64,000 bases of DNA from Phytophthora quininea (taxonomy: Eukaryota; Oomycota; Peronosporomycetes; Peronosporales; Peronosporaceae), in the NCBI GenBank assembly GCA_011947345.1, contig JAAVTG010000798.1, positions 101,966-165,965 of the forward strand. Reading direction: 5' to 3'. The notes beneath the pieces are model-generated. The model was not told the DNA's origin, did no database searches, and was given only the letters and a program-made list of their open reading frames with translations. Positions 34,402 to 45,599 of this stretch are shown here, piece after piece. Made by a program: the position numbers and the translations under genes. Numbering within the stretch: position 1 is the first letter of the stretch; each line of letters begins with the position of its first letter.

Positions 34402-37351
34402 TTAAACTAGCGCTTGAATCGTATCGCTAATGCGCTCCATGTGATGTTCCAGCGCGTCAAGATCAGCGGCAGTCTCCTCTCTCTTCGATTCCACCCACGT
34501 CCCCACATCATGTGAAAAGGATTCTGACAATTCGCTCATCTGTAGATGACGAATTGACGCGGCTGTCTGCTTGGGTCGTTGCCTCCGGCACCGCTTAAAC
34601 CGATGAGCTGCTTTCAGCAACTGCCTGTCATCGCTTCTTTTACTGGACCGCCTTCGGTCGGGAGTAGATCGGGATTAATGTTGTGGTGGCGGTTCCAAGC
34701 CGCGTAAATAACCTCTTGTGCAGATTTACGTAAGGAACGCTCCCACCTCATGACTTCCATTGTGTTCAGCACCGCGTGCTCTCGCTTTGTGCCTTTCAAG
34801 GAGTCGAGGAACTCGGACGTCATGAGAGAAATAAATCCCAAGCCGCCAATCACTGCCCCAATCACGATGGCAGTTCTGCCACTTGTTGTTATTGGATACA
34901 CGTCGCCATAACCCACGCCTGTCATAGTGACAAGGGCGAGCCACAGCGAGTGGTCTTCCCCGTCCAGCTTGGAGGGAAATGGCCGTTCAAATATCGACAC
35001 CGTGGCAGCTGTGCTTAGCCACAGAAATACAAACAGCTTCAGTAGGAGATTTGCTGGGCGAAGCGCGAACGACACCCGGAAACTCCACCAAAGTGAATTG
35101 ACAGGCAAGTCTTTCTCCCAGAGTATTGGTGAACCCACGGTGGCGACTTTGTCGACGGCCACCAGTTTGTAGAGCTGGTTGCGAACAACCCGTCCAAACC
35201 AATAGAGTCGCACCAGGACAATCATGTTCACAATTTCCAACGGGTATGAGTACTGGAGAGCACAAGACCGGTGGGTCAGAGACATCGCCAACGGCGCGGG
35301 GCAAGCTGGGAGGACACTCAGCGATCCACGGGCTAGTGAATAGCGTCCTTCATTAAGGTAAACGCGACCGTGCATCAGTGGTGGCAAGAGAACGCCGCAC
35401 AAAAGTACCTCGGTCAGGAACGACAGAAGCATGTACCTTGGCGCCCGCAAAATGTTACTTCCACTCGTCGGAGAAATCTCGTTCCTCAATTCCATTATCT
35501 CCATCTTTATCGAGTATCGATGATGAACTTGGTGCAGCAATAAGAGTGTGATTAGCAGCAGCAATACAGCATAGGTTTCGCCAGGAGATTGTAGGGCGAC
35601 ATTGAGTCGGTACTTCGTAGATGATCGCCAAATTGCTCGAAACTGCATCCATACTGTAGCCACCGAAATTGCCGCAAGTACAGTACAGAAACTGTCGCAG
35701 CGAGTACGCAATTTATACAGTTTCCGTAATCGCCTTTGGGTAGCCAAGACCTGTTTGGTTGCTAGAGGCACCGCTGCATTAAGACCAGCAACTGCTCTTG
35801 CCTGGTTTTCCTGGGCACCACATAGCCCCAGAAAAATAGCATAACAGATTTTGCAACGCTCTTTTTCCAAAGCCACAGCAACGACATCACACCTAGCAGC
35901 ATAACAAACAAGGCTGGTATCCGATCCCAAGCAGACCAGGCAAAATACCGGCAAAGTGATCCGGTTTCTATCATCCTGCAGCTCGTATCATCGCCAGCTA
36001 CGTTCAGCAAATCTCCGCTAGTTGAATTCATTGGGAGCACGCGAAAGGTATCCTTATTGATTTCCTGTTCGTACTTATGAGGCGAGTACAACATGACTTG
36101 TAGGAAATGACCAAGCTCTAGAGGAATAATCCATGCCAGCACAACGAAAGCTCCCAGCCACTTGCTGGCAAAAGTGAAGCGAAGTCGGAAGGGGAAACGC
36201 AGCGTGAATTGTTCCAAATGCAGCCCAAAAATCCGAGATCCAACAGGAGAAGCAAAGCTCGGAAACTCCAAGTCCTGCACAATCCAAAGGATATCCAAAA
36301 CGATGACCAGTGAGCTAAGCATCGCATACCACGACAAGTTCAGTAGCCAATAATTCATGGCGGCTACTGTGTCTTGTGCTCTGTCAAGATCCCACGCCAT
36401 CCATTGCGTTTGCAAATACGAAATGCCTTCGAGATAAATCTCACCAACTGCAAACGCAACAATACAACTCCAACACCACACGATGCGCACAACGGGAAAC
36501 CCGCAGTACACTCGACGCACTCCAGACAGCCAGTTGCCAAATAATGCGCGATTGCAGTCGTATTCTTGAAGAGCCTCATCCAATGTAACCAAAAGCTTGA
36601 AGCAGCTCAACGTGATTAACATAACATAGAACGCTTTCTGTACCTCTAATTGTTGTAGAGCTCCCAAGGCACCGCTGTCTGCACTTCTGTCCTCTGGGAA
36701 AATATTATCCTCCAGCGCTGAGTCACGTACTAGTTTTCTCGTCATAAATATGATTGCAGCCCATAGAAAAGGGAACAGTGCAGCTACAAACGTCCACGAT
36801 CCATGAGCGAAACCAACATTCCATACCTGCAGACGCACGGCGGTGCTGGCAGATCCGACGTGTGAGCTAAAGATGTGCATTGGTATGACTTCCCGAGGGT
36901 TTGAATCGTCTGAAACAGACAAGTTATTGGCAGATGGAGACCGAGAGAGGCGTGACAAGATGCGTGTGGCGTGGTGATGAGCCTGCCGCCAATTCCATTG
37001 GTGCTGCACGAGTCGCGGATATGCCATGAGCCGAAGAAACACCGGCAGTACTCCACACACAACACTCTGGAACAACAACTTCTGCCACGTGAAGCCTGCG
37101 GTCACTGTCTTGAGCAGATCTCCGTAGACAGGAAATCGTGCAGGCGTCTGGAGCGACGTGAGCAGTGGGGAAGTTACACTGAGCACGAAGCAGCAGAGCA
37201 GATGCAGCACGCAGTTGAGGAGCCGCAGCGACGGATGGCGCAGCGTCGAGACCACCCACGTGGACTTGAGGTACACCTGGTCGCTAGCGTCGGAGGCATC
37301 CTCGCTGCGGAAACGCGGCTTGGCCTTGGACAGCGGAGGCGACTGCAGCAT
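34402..37351 (-). CDS. Potassium channel (SK-like) with large N-terminal membrane module
   Basis: The C-terminal half (about 35790-34700) is a six-segment K+ channel. The pore helix and filter read LALVTMTGVGYGDVYP at about 34920, followed by a last membrane segment and an SK-like helical tail (ERSLRKSAQEVIYAAWNRHH). A further basic/coiled tail lies in another frame to 34402. The N-terminal half (37351-35765) is about 525 residues with roughly eight hydrophobic segments and no domain I recognise. The halves lie in different frames that meet at about 35765. I treat them as one gene because the channel frame has no ATG before its first membrane segment. Other slip at about 34645. Alternative: two genes with the channel start lost. 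Confidence 0.7.
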
Positions 37352-37426
37352 GGACAGCGAGCAAATCAGATCAAGATACTATAGCACAAGTACAGTGCAC
37401 AACAAATCTAACACAATTTAGTGTGT

Positions 37427-39259
37427 TTATGCCAGTGTGGGCTCTGCGTCTAGCAGCTCGTGGTTGCCGTCCTTGTCCACGCGGGGGATCGTGCCCAGTT
37501 GCATGCTCCGCATGACGATCACGTAGAAGAAGGAGTTGACGACCATGACGGCGCCCAGCGTGAAGAACATGTACTCGATGTGGCCGTTGTTGAGGTTGGT
37601 GGGGATGTACTTGCCAAACAGCAATACGATGATGGAGAGCAGCGAGCTGCCCATCGAGTTGACGAAGAAACCGAGCGCGATGGACGTGCTGCGCATGCTC
37701 TGAGGCACCTCCGAGTAGTTGATGTCGTACGAAGGAATGGAGATCAAGACCTCGGCCAGCGCCACGAGCAGGTACTGCGGGATCGCCGTCCACCACGGGA
37801 TGTTGCTCATGGCCAAGCCAGTGTCGTCGTCCAGCATATACTGGGTCTCGCCGGTCGAATCCGTGTAGGTGAGCAGCGAAGTATTGCGACGGATGATCTC
37901 GTACACCCCGGTCCAGAACATGGCGAGCGCAGCGACTCCGTAGCCTACGAGCACTTTGCCGTAGTTGCTGGGAGGCTTGCCGGCCCACTTTTCGTACCAG
38001 GGGTAGATCCACTTTTCCGTGAGCGGCACCAGCACCAAGACGCCGATGGGATTGAACATCTGCACAGTCGCTCCGGGCATCTGCGTTGCGAACGGTCCGC
38101 TGCCGAGTCGCGTGTCGGTCTGCTCTACAATGGACTGGTTGTTGCCTCGCTGGTTCTGGCACACCCACCAGAAGACGTTGAGCGCGTTGAACGGCAGGAT
38201 TCGAATCACTTGCTTGACGCTATTGACTAGTTCCGGGTCGAAGTTTCCGCCCAATGTGCCTTTGGCAGTCTCCATGAAGCTCGAGTCTCGACCAAAGTAG
38301 ATCCAAAGCACTGTCGCGATAACAATCATCACCCCACAAACGTACGATATGTCGTGACCCACCTCGCCATGGTCCGACAAGAAGGAGGCCACGATGTTCA
38401 GCAAGAAGGCGGCGATGTAGAGGACCGTGCCGAGAACGATCATCTGCGCGCTGACATTCTTCTTGGAGTGGTTGCTCACAATCTTGATCACGAGGGCAAT
38501 CGATTGCTTGGTCGCTGGCACGTTGACGTAGCGCTTGCGGGTGCACCACAAGATGCCGCAAAAGATAACCAGCATCGCGAATCCTACGAGGTAGACGCTG
38601 AAGTATCCGTAGTCAGCGGCGATCGCGCCAAAGCCGTGGATGGACACGGACGGGAACACGGCGTAGCCGATAAATGCGCCGATGTTCGCAACTCCGTACT
38701 GGATGCCGAAAAACAATGCCTTGTCGGAGGGCGGAGCCGAGGGTGAGAACTGGTCGCCGCCATACGAGATCACGAGCGAGCGTAGACAGATTTGCGAGAG
38801 AGCAACACCGAGGAAGAGGCCGATGTTGAAGATGATCTTGCTCAACCGGATATGGCTTAAAACGGACGGAAGTGCCGCGATCACGAGAAGCAAAAGACCC
38901 ACCGAGTCAAGCGTAGCTGCCGACATGAGCGTGTTGAATTTTCCGAGACGCTCGTCCGAGATGTAGCCGGCCACGATGCACATGAACTGGCTGAACGAGT
39001 CGAATGTGAGCTTCATCGATGTGGATCCTTTGTTCGACCACCCCAACTTTGTGAAGAAGTTCTTTAGTGACTGGCTAATGGCAAAGCTCGTGACTTCTTC
39101 GCACGCCGTGAGGATCAGGAGGAAGATGGCCACGTGCTTAAACACATTTTTGGAGTACTTGGCGGGGCGTTCGTCCCAGAGCTTGGTGTTGATGTAGCCG
39201 GTGACGGACGGCGTCAACTGCGGCGTGAGCGCTGGGGAAGGAGCCGGTTGCTTGGCCAT
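37427..39259 (-). CDS. POT/PTR-family oligopeptide transporter, copy C (intact)
   Basis: The only unbroken copy: 610 residues from ATG 39259 to TAA at 37427, the usual length of POT proteins. About twelve membrane segments, with a long cytoplasmic loop after the sixth containing a conserved FGRDSSFMETAKGTLGGN. Landmarks: KLGWSNKGSTSMKLTFDS, GGDQFSPSAPPSDKALFFGI, NQRGNNQSIVEQTDTRLG, YDINYSEVPQSMRSTSIALG. TM1 reads EEVTSF where ExxERF is classical: the first Glu is kept, the second Glu and the Arg are not. Its 3' end lies 75 bases from the channel gene start. Confidence 0.9.
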   Translation of the reverse strand: MAKQPAPSPALTPQLTPSVTGYINTKLWDERPAKYSKNVFKHVAIFLLILTACEEVTSFAISQSLKNFFTKLGWSNKGSTSMKLTFDSFSQFMCIVAGYISDERLGKFNTLMSAATLDSVGLLLLVIAALPSVLSHIRLSKIIFNIGLFLGVALSQICLRSLVISYGGDQFSPSAPPSDKALFFGIQYGVANIGAFIGYAVFPSVSIHGFGAIAADYGYFSVYLVGFAMLVIFCGILWCTRKRYVNVPATKQSIALVIKIVSNHSKKNVSAQMIVLGTVLYIAAFLLNIVASFLSDHGEVGHDISYVCGVMIVIATVLWIYFGRDSSFMETAKGTLGGNFDPELVNSVKQVIRILPFNALNVFWWVCQNQRGNNQSIVEQTDTRLGSGPFATQMPGATVQMFNPIGVLVLVPLTEKWIYPWYEKWAGKPPSNYGKVLVGYGVAALAMFWTGVYEIIRRNTSLLTYTDSTGETQYMLDDDTGLAMSNIPWWTAIPQYLLVALAEVLISIPSYDINYSEVPQSMRSTSIALGFFVNSMGSSLLSIIVLLFGKYIPTNLNNGHIEYMFFTLGAVMVVNSFFYVIVMRSMQLGTIPRVDKDGNHELLDAEPTLA

Positions 39260-40226
39260 CTGCGTTGTCGAAGGTAACTTCGGAAATGGTCATCGAGATA
39301 CGTGCGGCGGCGATCCGATCAAAAGTAACGAGCCGTCTCAACAATGAAAGCTGCAGCGTTGATCGTCCACGTGCCCCCGTCTCACGTTCGTTCGAGGAGT
39401 GGCACTGCAGCGTCGCTAAAGCTTTGATGGACCTTGTGTCTCTGTGAGAATCTCAGGGGCCGGCGCAATTGAGCGTCGTTCATATGTATTTGGAATGGCG
39501 TTGGCATGGATACCATACCCTGTGAAACGATTCACGCAATGAAACAGAACCGCTGTCCTTGCTTGTGGAACTGGTGAGTCAAGAAACATTGCCGCGTTAC
39601 GGGTGTTGTGGTTAAACATTTCGGTGATCAACAATTTATTTGAAGTCGTCCAGATTTTTTCGCAGTAGTTACTTAGCTATCCCAGCTTTCAGCTGTCTGC
39701 CACGACAAACTTATCGCTCCATCTTGGCCATGGACCGGCATGCACTGCTGCCACGGGGTCTGGTCGGCGGCCTCGGCGACGAAACTCTTTTCTTTCATTT
39801 TGCATGCAAAGATACGCCCTAATCGTTTTGATAACGCGTCGCTCGTATCTTCAGAAATGATTCGTTAGTCGTGCACCAACAGATGGACGTTTTTCGGAAC
39901 TGTCAAACGTGTGGACCGCATTGCGCGCCGCGTGCAATGCAAACAGGATAGATATTGGCCTAGCTCGCGGCCCAATGCGCGCTCGCCCGGCGACGCGATC
40001 GCCATGCTGCGCGTCATGCAAGCTCTTGCTGACTCTCAGTGAGGGGAACGGCGCCGACTCGAGGTCGACTGGCGCGAGCTGATCGACGGTCTCACTGATC
40101 CAGTGGAAGTACCGGCGTTGCATGCTTCTGGCGCAATGGCCACAGGAACTGTAATCGTTGCCGCCACTGGCCACCGCTGACGCATGGGAACAGCACTTTT
40201 GGACCGACCGCCGCGCTCGCGCACTG
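39260..40226. other. Divergent intergenic region between two POT copies
   Basis: About 970 bases between the start codons of copies C (minus) and D (plus), so it should contain both promoters. No coding, RNA or repeat feature recognised. An open frame runs into copy D from 40158, but homology puts the start at 40227. Confidence 0.5.
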
Positions 40227-42187
40227 ATGACCACGCAAACGACTCCGTCTCCGGTGCTCACGCTGAGGCGTGAAGTGACGGCGTCCGTCACCAAGTGCCC
40301 GAGCACCACGCTCTGGGACAACCGCCCAGTCAAGTACTCCCAGAACGTCCTCAAGCACGTGGCCATCTTCCTCCTGATCCTCACAGTGTGCCAGGAGATC
40401 ACCAGCTTCGCAACGGACCAGTCCGTCAAGAACTTCTTCATCAAGTTGGGGTGGTCGAACAAGGGCTCGACCGCCATGAAGCTCACATTTGACTCGTTCA
40501 GCCAGTTCATGTGCATCGTGGCCGGCTACATCTCGGACGAACAGCTCGGCAAGTTCAAGACGCTAATGACTGCCGCTTCACTCAATTCGGTGGGCCTGCT
40601 CTTCCTCGTCATCGCTGCAGTGCCCACCGTCGTCGACCACTACCTCGCGGTAAGCAAGATCGTCTTCAACATCGGCTTGTTTTTCGGAGTGGCAGTGTCC
40701 CAGATCTGCCTTCGGGCGCTTGTAATCTCGTACGGCGGCGACCAGTACTCTCCAACTTCGTCGCCTGCCGAGAAGGCACTGTTCTTCAGCATTCAGTACT
40801 GGACTGCTAACATTGGCGCCTCCATCAGCTACGCTGTGTTCCCGTCGGTATCCATCTATGGAATCGGGGCCGTCCCCGCCGACTACGGATACGTCGCCGT
40901 CTATTTCGTTGGACTTGTCATGCTGGTGGTTTTCTTGGGCCTGCTCTGGGCTTCTCGCAAGCGGTATGTGAATGTGCCGCCGACAAGTGAATCCATCGCG
41001 CTGGTGATCAAAATCGTGGCGAAACATTCAAAGAGAAGCTTTAACGCAAAGATGATCGCAATAGGCGCTGCCCTGTACGTTGGTGCATTTCTGCTGAGCA
41101 TCCTGGCGTCTTTCGTGGCAGACCACGGAGAGTTGGGCCACAATATTTCCTATGCGTGTGGAGCAATGATCGTGACGGCGACATTGCTCTGGGTGTACTA
41201 TGGCCGTGACCCGACTTTTATGGAGAGAGCCAAGGACACGTTGGGCGGTGATTTTGATTCGGAGACCGTGGATGGAGTGAAACAGGTCATTCGGATTCTC
41301 CCGTTCAACGCCTTCAATGTTTGCTGGTGGGTGTGCCAGAACCAGCGCGGCAACAACCAAGCCATGGTCCAGCAGACTGATACACGTCTTGGCAGTGGCC
41401 CGTTCGCCAGCCAAATCCCTGGACCAACAGTTCAAATGTTTAATCCGGTGGGGTTCTGTTAATTGTGCCTTTGATGGAGAAGATGGTTTATCCACTATAC
41501 GAAAAATATGCTGGGAAGCCTCCCAGCCGATACGGAAAAGTACTTGCTGGATATTGCGTGGCAGCCGTGGCGATGGTGTGGACTGGAGTGTTCGAGGTCA
41601 TCCGCCGAAACGCTGGTCCGCTCACTTACGTAGATGCACATGGAGACACAAAGTTCATTCTTGACGATGACGGCGGGCAGGTTGTGAACGCCATTCCGTG
41701 GTGGACGGCCATCCCACAATACGTCCTCGTGGCCCTAGCGGGTGTGATGATCGCCATCTCCTCCTACGACATCAACTACTCGGAGGTGCCTCAGAGCATG
41801 CGAAGTACGTCGATCGCGCTCGGGTTCTTCGTTAATTCTATGGGAAGCACGCTCTTGTCCGTCATTGTGCTGCTGTTCGGCAAGTTCATCCCGACAGACC
41901 TGAACGATGGGCACATTGAGTACATGTATTTCGCATTGGGAGCCATCATGGTCGTCAATATCGTATTCTACGTGATTGTGATGAAGCAAATGCAGCTGGG
42001 CATGATTCCTCAAAGTAACAAGCACGAAGACGAAGAAACGCTGCTCGGCATCATGTACGTGATCCTTCAAGTTTTGAAAAACATGATAGCACTGACGAAA
42101 GTTTTATTCTTGCGCAGCTCTGAAACATTTAGGTGGCGGGTGCCTTCGTACGGGTCGACGTCTCTACTATCTTCACCGCGAAAGTAA
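40227..42187 (+). CDS. POT/PTR-family oligopeptide transporter, copy D
   Basis: Only plus-strand copy. Start at 40227 (MTTQTTPSPVLTLRREVTAS), aligned with the other copies. It keeps KLGWSNKGSTAMKLTFDS, IVAGYISDEQLGKFKTL, NQRGNNQAMVQQTDTRLG, KPPSRYGKVLAGYC and YDINYSEVPQSMRSTSIALG. TM1 reads QEITSF in place of ExxERF. One frame slip at about 41455 (GTTCTGTTA, probably a missing C). A 63-nt intron 42055-42117 (GTACGT...TTCTTGCGCAG) is a multiple of three, so it reads through. Splicing gives a tail ending STSLLSSPRK. Divergent from copy C. Confidence 0.87.
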
Positions 42188-43330
42188 AAAAATGCCGAGT
42201 AGATAATTCAAGTACGCATGCAGCAATACACAGCTCAAAGAATGAAATCGCTATTGCTCTAACGCGAAATTATTGCTTTGACCGTCGACCTACTCAGTTC
42301 TAATTGCAGTAGTCTGTTGGGCCTGCTACCTGCGTCGATAAACCCTGGGGTGTATGGCCTGAAGAACGACCATTCTACGAGGGATCTCCATCGCCACGTT
42401 GCCAAGATAGCAATGCCAACGCACAATGAATCTCCTCTCAACATTGCAGAATCGTCAATTCGGAAACGGACAAAAGTTGTGCATTGCACAGATCTCCGCA
42501 GCAATTCCTCTGGTTTAGCGAGAGACAAAGCGGGAGCGCGTGCCTCAGGCCAATCGCCAAATGTGCGTTGCGCTTTCAGCTAATGAAATGTCGAGGCCTG
42601 GGCATCCGGAGCTGTGCTGTTCGACCGCGTGATCAACGACACCCCGCTTCAATTAATAACTACGAGTCAGCAAATATTTACGAACAGAAAACACGCTTCT
42701 CGTAACGAAAACGGGTTTGATCCCCGCATTTGCCTCCTGTTTGACACCCGGTGGCACAGCTCTATCCTAGGAAACTATGCGCGTGAAGTTCGCAGCCTGA
42801 CAATCTACGAGCGCCAAGGAACGAATCGCGAGGAAGATCAAGCAATATTCGGTCTAATGCATGTACACGAAAAGATAACTACAGGCTAGGTGAAGCAAAA
42901 CTTGTTTACCGCCGTGTTGTATCCTTGTGGACAGATCCCAAGGTGCATCCTCCATTACATTGCCGGAGCTATCGATGCACGACACCACTGCCTTGTCACA
43001 GTCTAAGACACCATCCGGCGGTCTAATGAATTCATCTGTTTTGAAGTGGAAAAGAGGAGTTTAGCTAGACGACCGATGCAAACTTTAGTCGCGCTCTGGA
43101 TGAGCCGGAAATTGCAAGCCGGACGCAGCCCGTCGGCGGCAGATACAGTGCAAGAGATCCCCATCTTTTGACGGCCGAACCCTTGCACGACGCTTGCAGC
43201 AAGCTGCAACGCGAGCAGGTCCACTCAATCTGCGCGACTACCATTGTCGATCCCTCCGTGGGTGCACGAAACCGAGCTCTGTCTTCTCCTCGCTGTAGGG
43301 CAGAGCTCACTTTTGAATTCTCCAAGCGCT
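42188..43330. other. Intergenic stretch, no gene recognised
   Basis: About 1.1 kb between POT copy D and the folate transporter gene. Contains short plus-strand ORFs (42278-42583, 42614-42889) without domains, signal peptides or convincing splice sites. Confidence 0.45.
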
Positions 43331-44976
43331 ATGCAAGCTTCCGACTACCAGCACAAACAAGACGCCTACGCAGAGGTCAAGTCGCCCAACGTGCTACTTG
43401 GCCAGTACGAGAATGGGGCCTTGCGCGAGGTCCGTGGATCTGTGTCGGTGTACTCGTGGCAGAATCTCGGCATGGCTGCCCACAGTGCTGCCGTCGGGAT
43501 CGTGAACAGCTCCATCAGTGGCGTCGTCTACGCGGTGCTCAACAACTACCTGCACATGTCCACGACGCTTGTCGCGACAGCGGTTGCACTTATCCAGTTT
43601 CCGCGCAGTCTGCGCCTATTCACCGGGATGCTTACGGACACGGTGCCGATTTTCGGCTACCGTCGGCGCCCGTACATGGTGCTCGGTTGGGGGATGTCCT
43701 TCGTCTCTTGCCTGCTTATGGCAATACTCCCTCTCGGCAACCCGTACTACAGCGACCTGTCTATTGCTGACTTGAACCCGAGCGAACTCACCCTCGATCA
43801 ACTTGCCACGATTGACACCGATGCCCCCACCGCGGTATCAAGATGATTATCCTGATGATGATCGCCAACTTGGGCACGGTGCTTGCCTACAGCGGCTTCA
43901 ACGGCACGATGATTGAGATTTCGCAGCAAGAATCGGCTGACAGGCGAGGCACTGCAATGGGCGACTGCGATGTTGTCTTCTACTGGTTCGCGATTTTCTC
44001 CTCTTTCTTCACGGGCCTGGGTCTCAACAGCGCGGACTACGGTGGCACCTTCTCGTGGTCGATTGGATTTAACGCCGTTATGGGCATTTGCGCTGCCATG
44101 TCGCTCATTGTGGCACCGTTCTGCTGGTTCTGCATTCAAGAGGAGAAGGTCACGTCGGGGCCTACCAAGTCGGTGTTTTCGTTCCTCTATGAGCTGATGC
44201 AGCGCAAGATTGTCTACCGCTACATCGCTTTCCGCTTCTTCTACAACGTGCTGGCCCTGTTCTCCGTGACTGCAAACAGCGCAATCCAAAGCACGTGGGC
44301 TGGCGTCGAACCCCTGAACGACGGCATTGCGTCCATGCTTGCGGCGTTCCTGACCATGATCGGCACGTACCTGGTCAAGAAGTACGGACTCGCGTGGAAC
44401 TGGCGGCACATTATTATTTTTGCGCAGATCCTCGTTGTGGCCCTCGACGTCATTCCGACGATGTTCACGATCTGGGACGTAGTCCGCAGCCAGTGGTTCT
44501 GGCTTGGTGTCCCGCTGTTTGAGAATTTGCCAGTCGCTGCAACAGATTTTGTTGGCGCGCTTTTCATGCTTGAGGTGGACAGCGAAGGTTTCGAGGCTAC
44601 CCTATTCGGTCTTGCTGTCACTTCGCAGCGTGTCGGCATTCCATTTGCAACAGTGCTCACGAAGTCGGTCGACGGATACCTCGACATTGAGCGTGCCGAC
44701 ATCCAGAAGGACGACCACCATGTCCGCTCGCAAGCCACGATCGCTTACGTGATCGCCTACGCCGTCAACCTGCTTGCGATCATGTTCGTCATGCTGCTCC
44801 CACGTCAGAAGGAAGAGCTTCACCGCCTGCAGCAAGAAGGTTCCAACAGCAAGATTCCAGGTATCGCGACGATTTCGATTTTGATCTTTGCGCTCGCGTG
44901 GTCGCTGATGACGAACATCCTGAGTCTATTCGACTCGACGTCATGTCTGCGCATTGCTGGTGGAAGCGGATGCTAA
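43331..44976 (+). CDS. Folate-biopterin transporter (FBT/BT1 family)
   Basis: Major-facilitator-type membrane carrier of the folate-biopterin transporter family, expanded in oomycetes. Starts at ATG 43331 (MQASDYQHKQDAYAEVKSP). Landmarks: VVYAVLNNYLHMSTT, FPRSLRLFTGMLTDTVPIFG, YRRRPYMVLGWGMSFV (TM2-3 of the family), GTAMGDCDVVF, FRFFYNVLALFSVTANSAIQ and VTSQRVGIPFATVLTKSVDG. About 550 residues and 12 membrane segments expected. One frame slip at about 43825 in a CCCCC run. Last gene before the retroelement-rich subtelomere. Substrate (folate, pterin or S-adenosylmethionine) cannot be told from sequence. Confidence 0.87.
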
Positions 44977-45599
44977 AGCTTTACTGAAATAGATCTGTCT
45001 TGGTGTTTGATGCAGAACTACTAGTATTCCGACCTGTTTGCTCGACAGACTTGCCGCGTCGCTAATGTGTTCGCCACAGTATGGGAGGGGCAAAACCTTC
45101 ACACAACTGCCTCGGCACAAGAGAAAGGTTAGTGCAATGAACCACACATTCGCAAGTTCAGCGTCTACATGCAGCAGGCCCACGCTGAGAGGTCACTCTC
45201 CAAAAACTGCGCAATTTGTATGTTAGCCAATATTGTTTATTTTCCACATGCAGTGGGCGGAGCGAACGGAACAAGCGAAAAAGTGTTTTCCTAAAGAAGG
45301 AAGGCATTGGACACCAAACCGTCCGGTTCGACAGGGAATGTCTAGGAAGCACTGAAGTTAGGAGCACTGGCGCACAAATAGTGCTGGCAGATGGCGGTGG
45401 TAACGAGGCAAATGTGCAAAAGTGACGTCTTCAACACAAGCCGTTGCGAGGATGAACACAACCATTAAGCATCGAGCGCTGGCCAAAACGTTAGCCCACT
45501 CTATTGGTGCCAAATCCGTAGACCGGCTGCACTTCGCACACTGTGGGGTAAAACGTAAAATAGAGAGTGAAATTGTTATTCCTGCTCGTACTCGTACTG
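44977..45599. other. Intergenic stretch before the retroelement zone
   Basis: About 620 bases without recognisable genes. Confidence 0.45.

Noticed and set aside
42278..42889. Possible small genes between POT copy D and the folate transporter.
   Set aside because: No domain, signal peptide, splice support or codon pattern beyond chance open frames.
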